NCBI GenBank assembly: GCA_945873715.1
Contig: CAMCFL010000223.1
Span: forward strand, 1 to 6,001
Direction: 5' to 3'
DNA: 6,001 bases
Origin: Akkermansia muciniphila
GTDB lineage: Bacteria; Verrucomicrobiota; Verrucomicrobiia; Limisphaerales; UBA9464
The stretch's first letter is position 1, and every line of letters begins with the position of its first letter. The position numbers and the translations under genes are program-made. Of the stretch, positions 5,837 to 6,001 are shown piece by piece. The notes under the pieces are model-generated. The model saw only the letters and a list, made by a program, of their open reading frames with translations, was not told the origin of the DNA and ran no database searches.

Positions 5837-6001
5837 ATGAGCCCCCTTCCCACCGTTCCCCGCACGTTCGAGTCCCGGATTGCCGAACTCGGCTTCACCC
5901 TGCCCCTGCCCCCCGAGTGGATCAGCCACCCACTGCCTCCCGAGGAACCGGATTTCAGTGATCCGACGAAACTGCTGCCCCTCGCCCTCGTCACCGCGCC
6001 G
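5837..6001 (+). CDS. Hypothetical protein, N-terminal fragment cut by the window end
   Basis: An ATG at 5837 opens a frame that stays open for all 55 codons to the window end. The protein begins MSPLPTVPRTFESRIAELGF and continues with a proline-rich stretch (TLPLPPEWISHPLPPEEPDF) and SDPTKLLPLALVTAP. There is no signal peptide, and the pattern of short hydrophobic runs joined by acidic, proline-containing turns looks like a folded cytoplasmic protein. The frame is also open upstream, with a GTG at 5798, but those residues are low-quality and lie in the intergenic and vapC-remnant region, so the ATG is preferred. No good ribosome binding site is visible. I do not recognise the family, and most of the protein lies outside the window. 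Confidence 0.6.
   Translation, partial: MSPLPTVPRTFESRIAELGFTLPLPPEWISHPLPPEEPDFSDPTKLLPLALVTAP

Noticed and set aside
5119..5994. 291-codon minus-strand frame across the vapB region
   Set aside because: It is antisense to vapB, the vapC remnant and the last gene, has an Arg/Gly/Ser-rich composition and no domain, whereas vapB is clearly recognisable.

Overview
This is a GC-rich window, compact on one strand, that looks like a chromosomal piece of a Verrucomicrobiota (or related Planctomycetota) bacterium. The basis is inference from gene content: a secreted HExxH / DUF6797 / beta-propeller protein and a secreted sialate-O-acetylesterase-type (SASA) hydrolase are characteristic of those phyla, and Shine-Dalgarno signals are weak or absent at several starts.

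Layout. Positions 1-244 hold a noncoding tandem array with an exact 104-bp period (two full units and the start of a third, open to the left). Each unit is built from two inverted copies of one ~25-bp element. A further, dispersed copy of the element lies at 5207-5246. From 5094 down to 271 four genes run on the minus strand: a secreted SASA esterase (3853-5094); a 101-residue ankyrin-repeat-like protein (3459-3764); a 54-residue ORF that begins with a clear signal peptide (3269-3433); and a 996-residue secreted protein (271-3261) with a zinc-peptidase-like HEFAH motif, a DUF6797 region and a sugar-dehydrogenase-like beta-propeller. The gaps are 88, 25 and 7 bp, so the last three at least could be one transcript. 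A stem-loop without a T-tract sits between the esterase and the ankyrin-like gene.

On the plus strand, 5302-5544 encodes an intact VapB-type antitoxin. It overlaps by 4 bp the start of what was once its VapC (PIN-domain) toxin. The toxin is now a remnant: recognisable PIN segments lie in three different reading frames between 5541 and about 5760, with the intervening segments deleted. A new plus-strand gene of unknown function begins at 5837 and leaves the window.

How the genes may work together (inference): the two large proteins are probably exported and may act on extracellular or periplasmic glycans and proteins, with the esterase removing acetyl groups. The ankyrin-like protein has no export signal and does not obviously fit that role. 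The vapBC locus is a solitary antitoxin with a dead toxin. I see no CRISPR array, tRNA, rRNA or transposase gene. The strongest unexplained structures are the palindromic 104-bp repeat family and the stepwise-deleted vapC.
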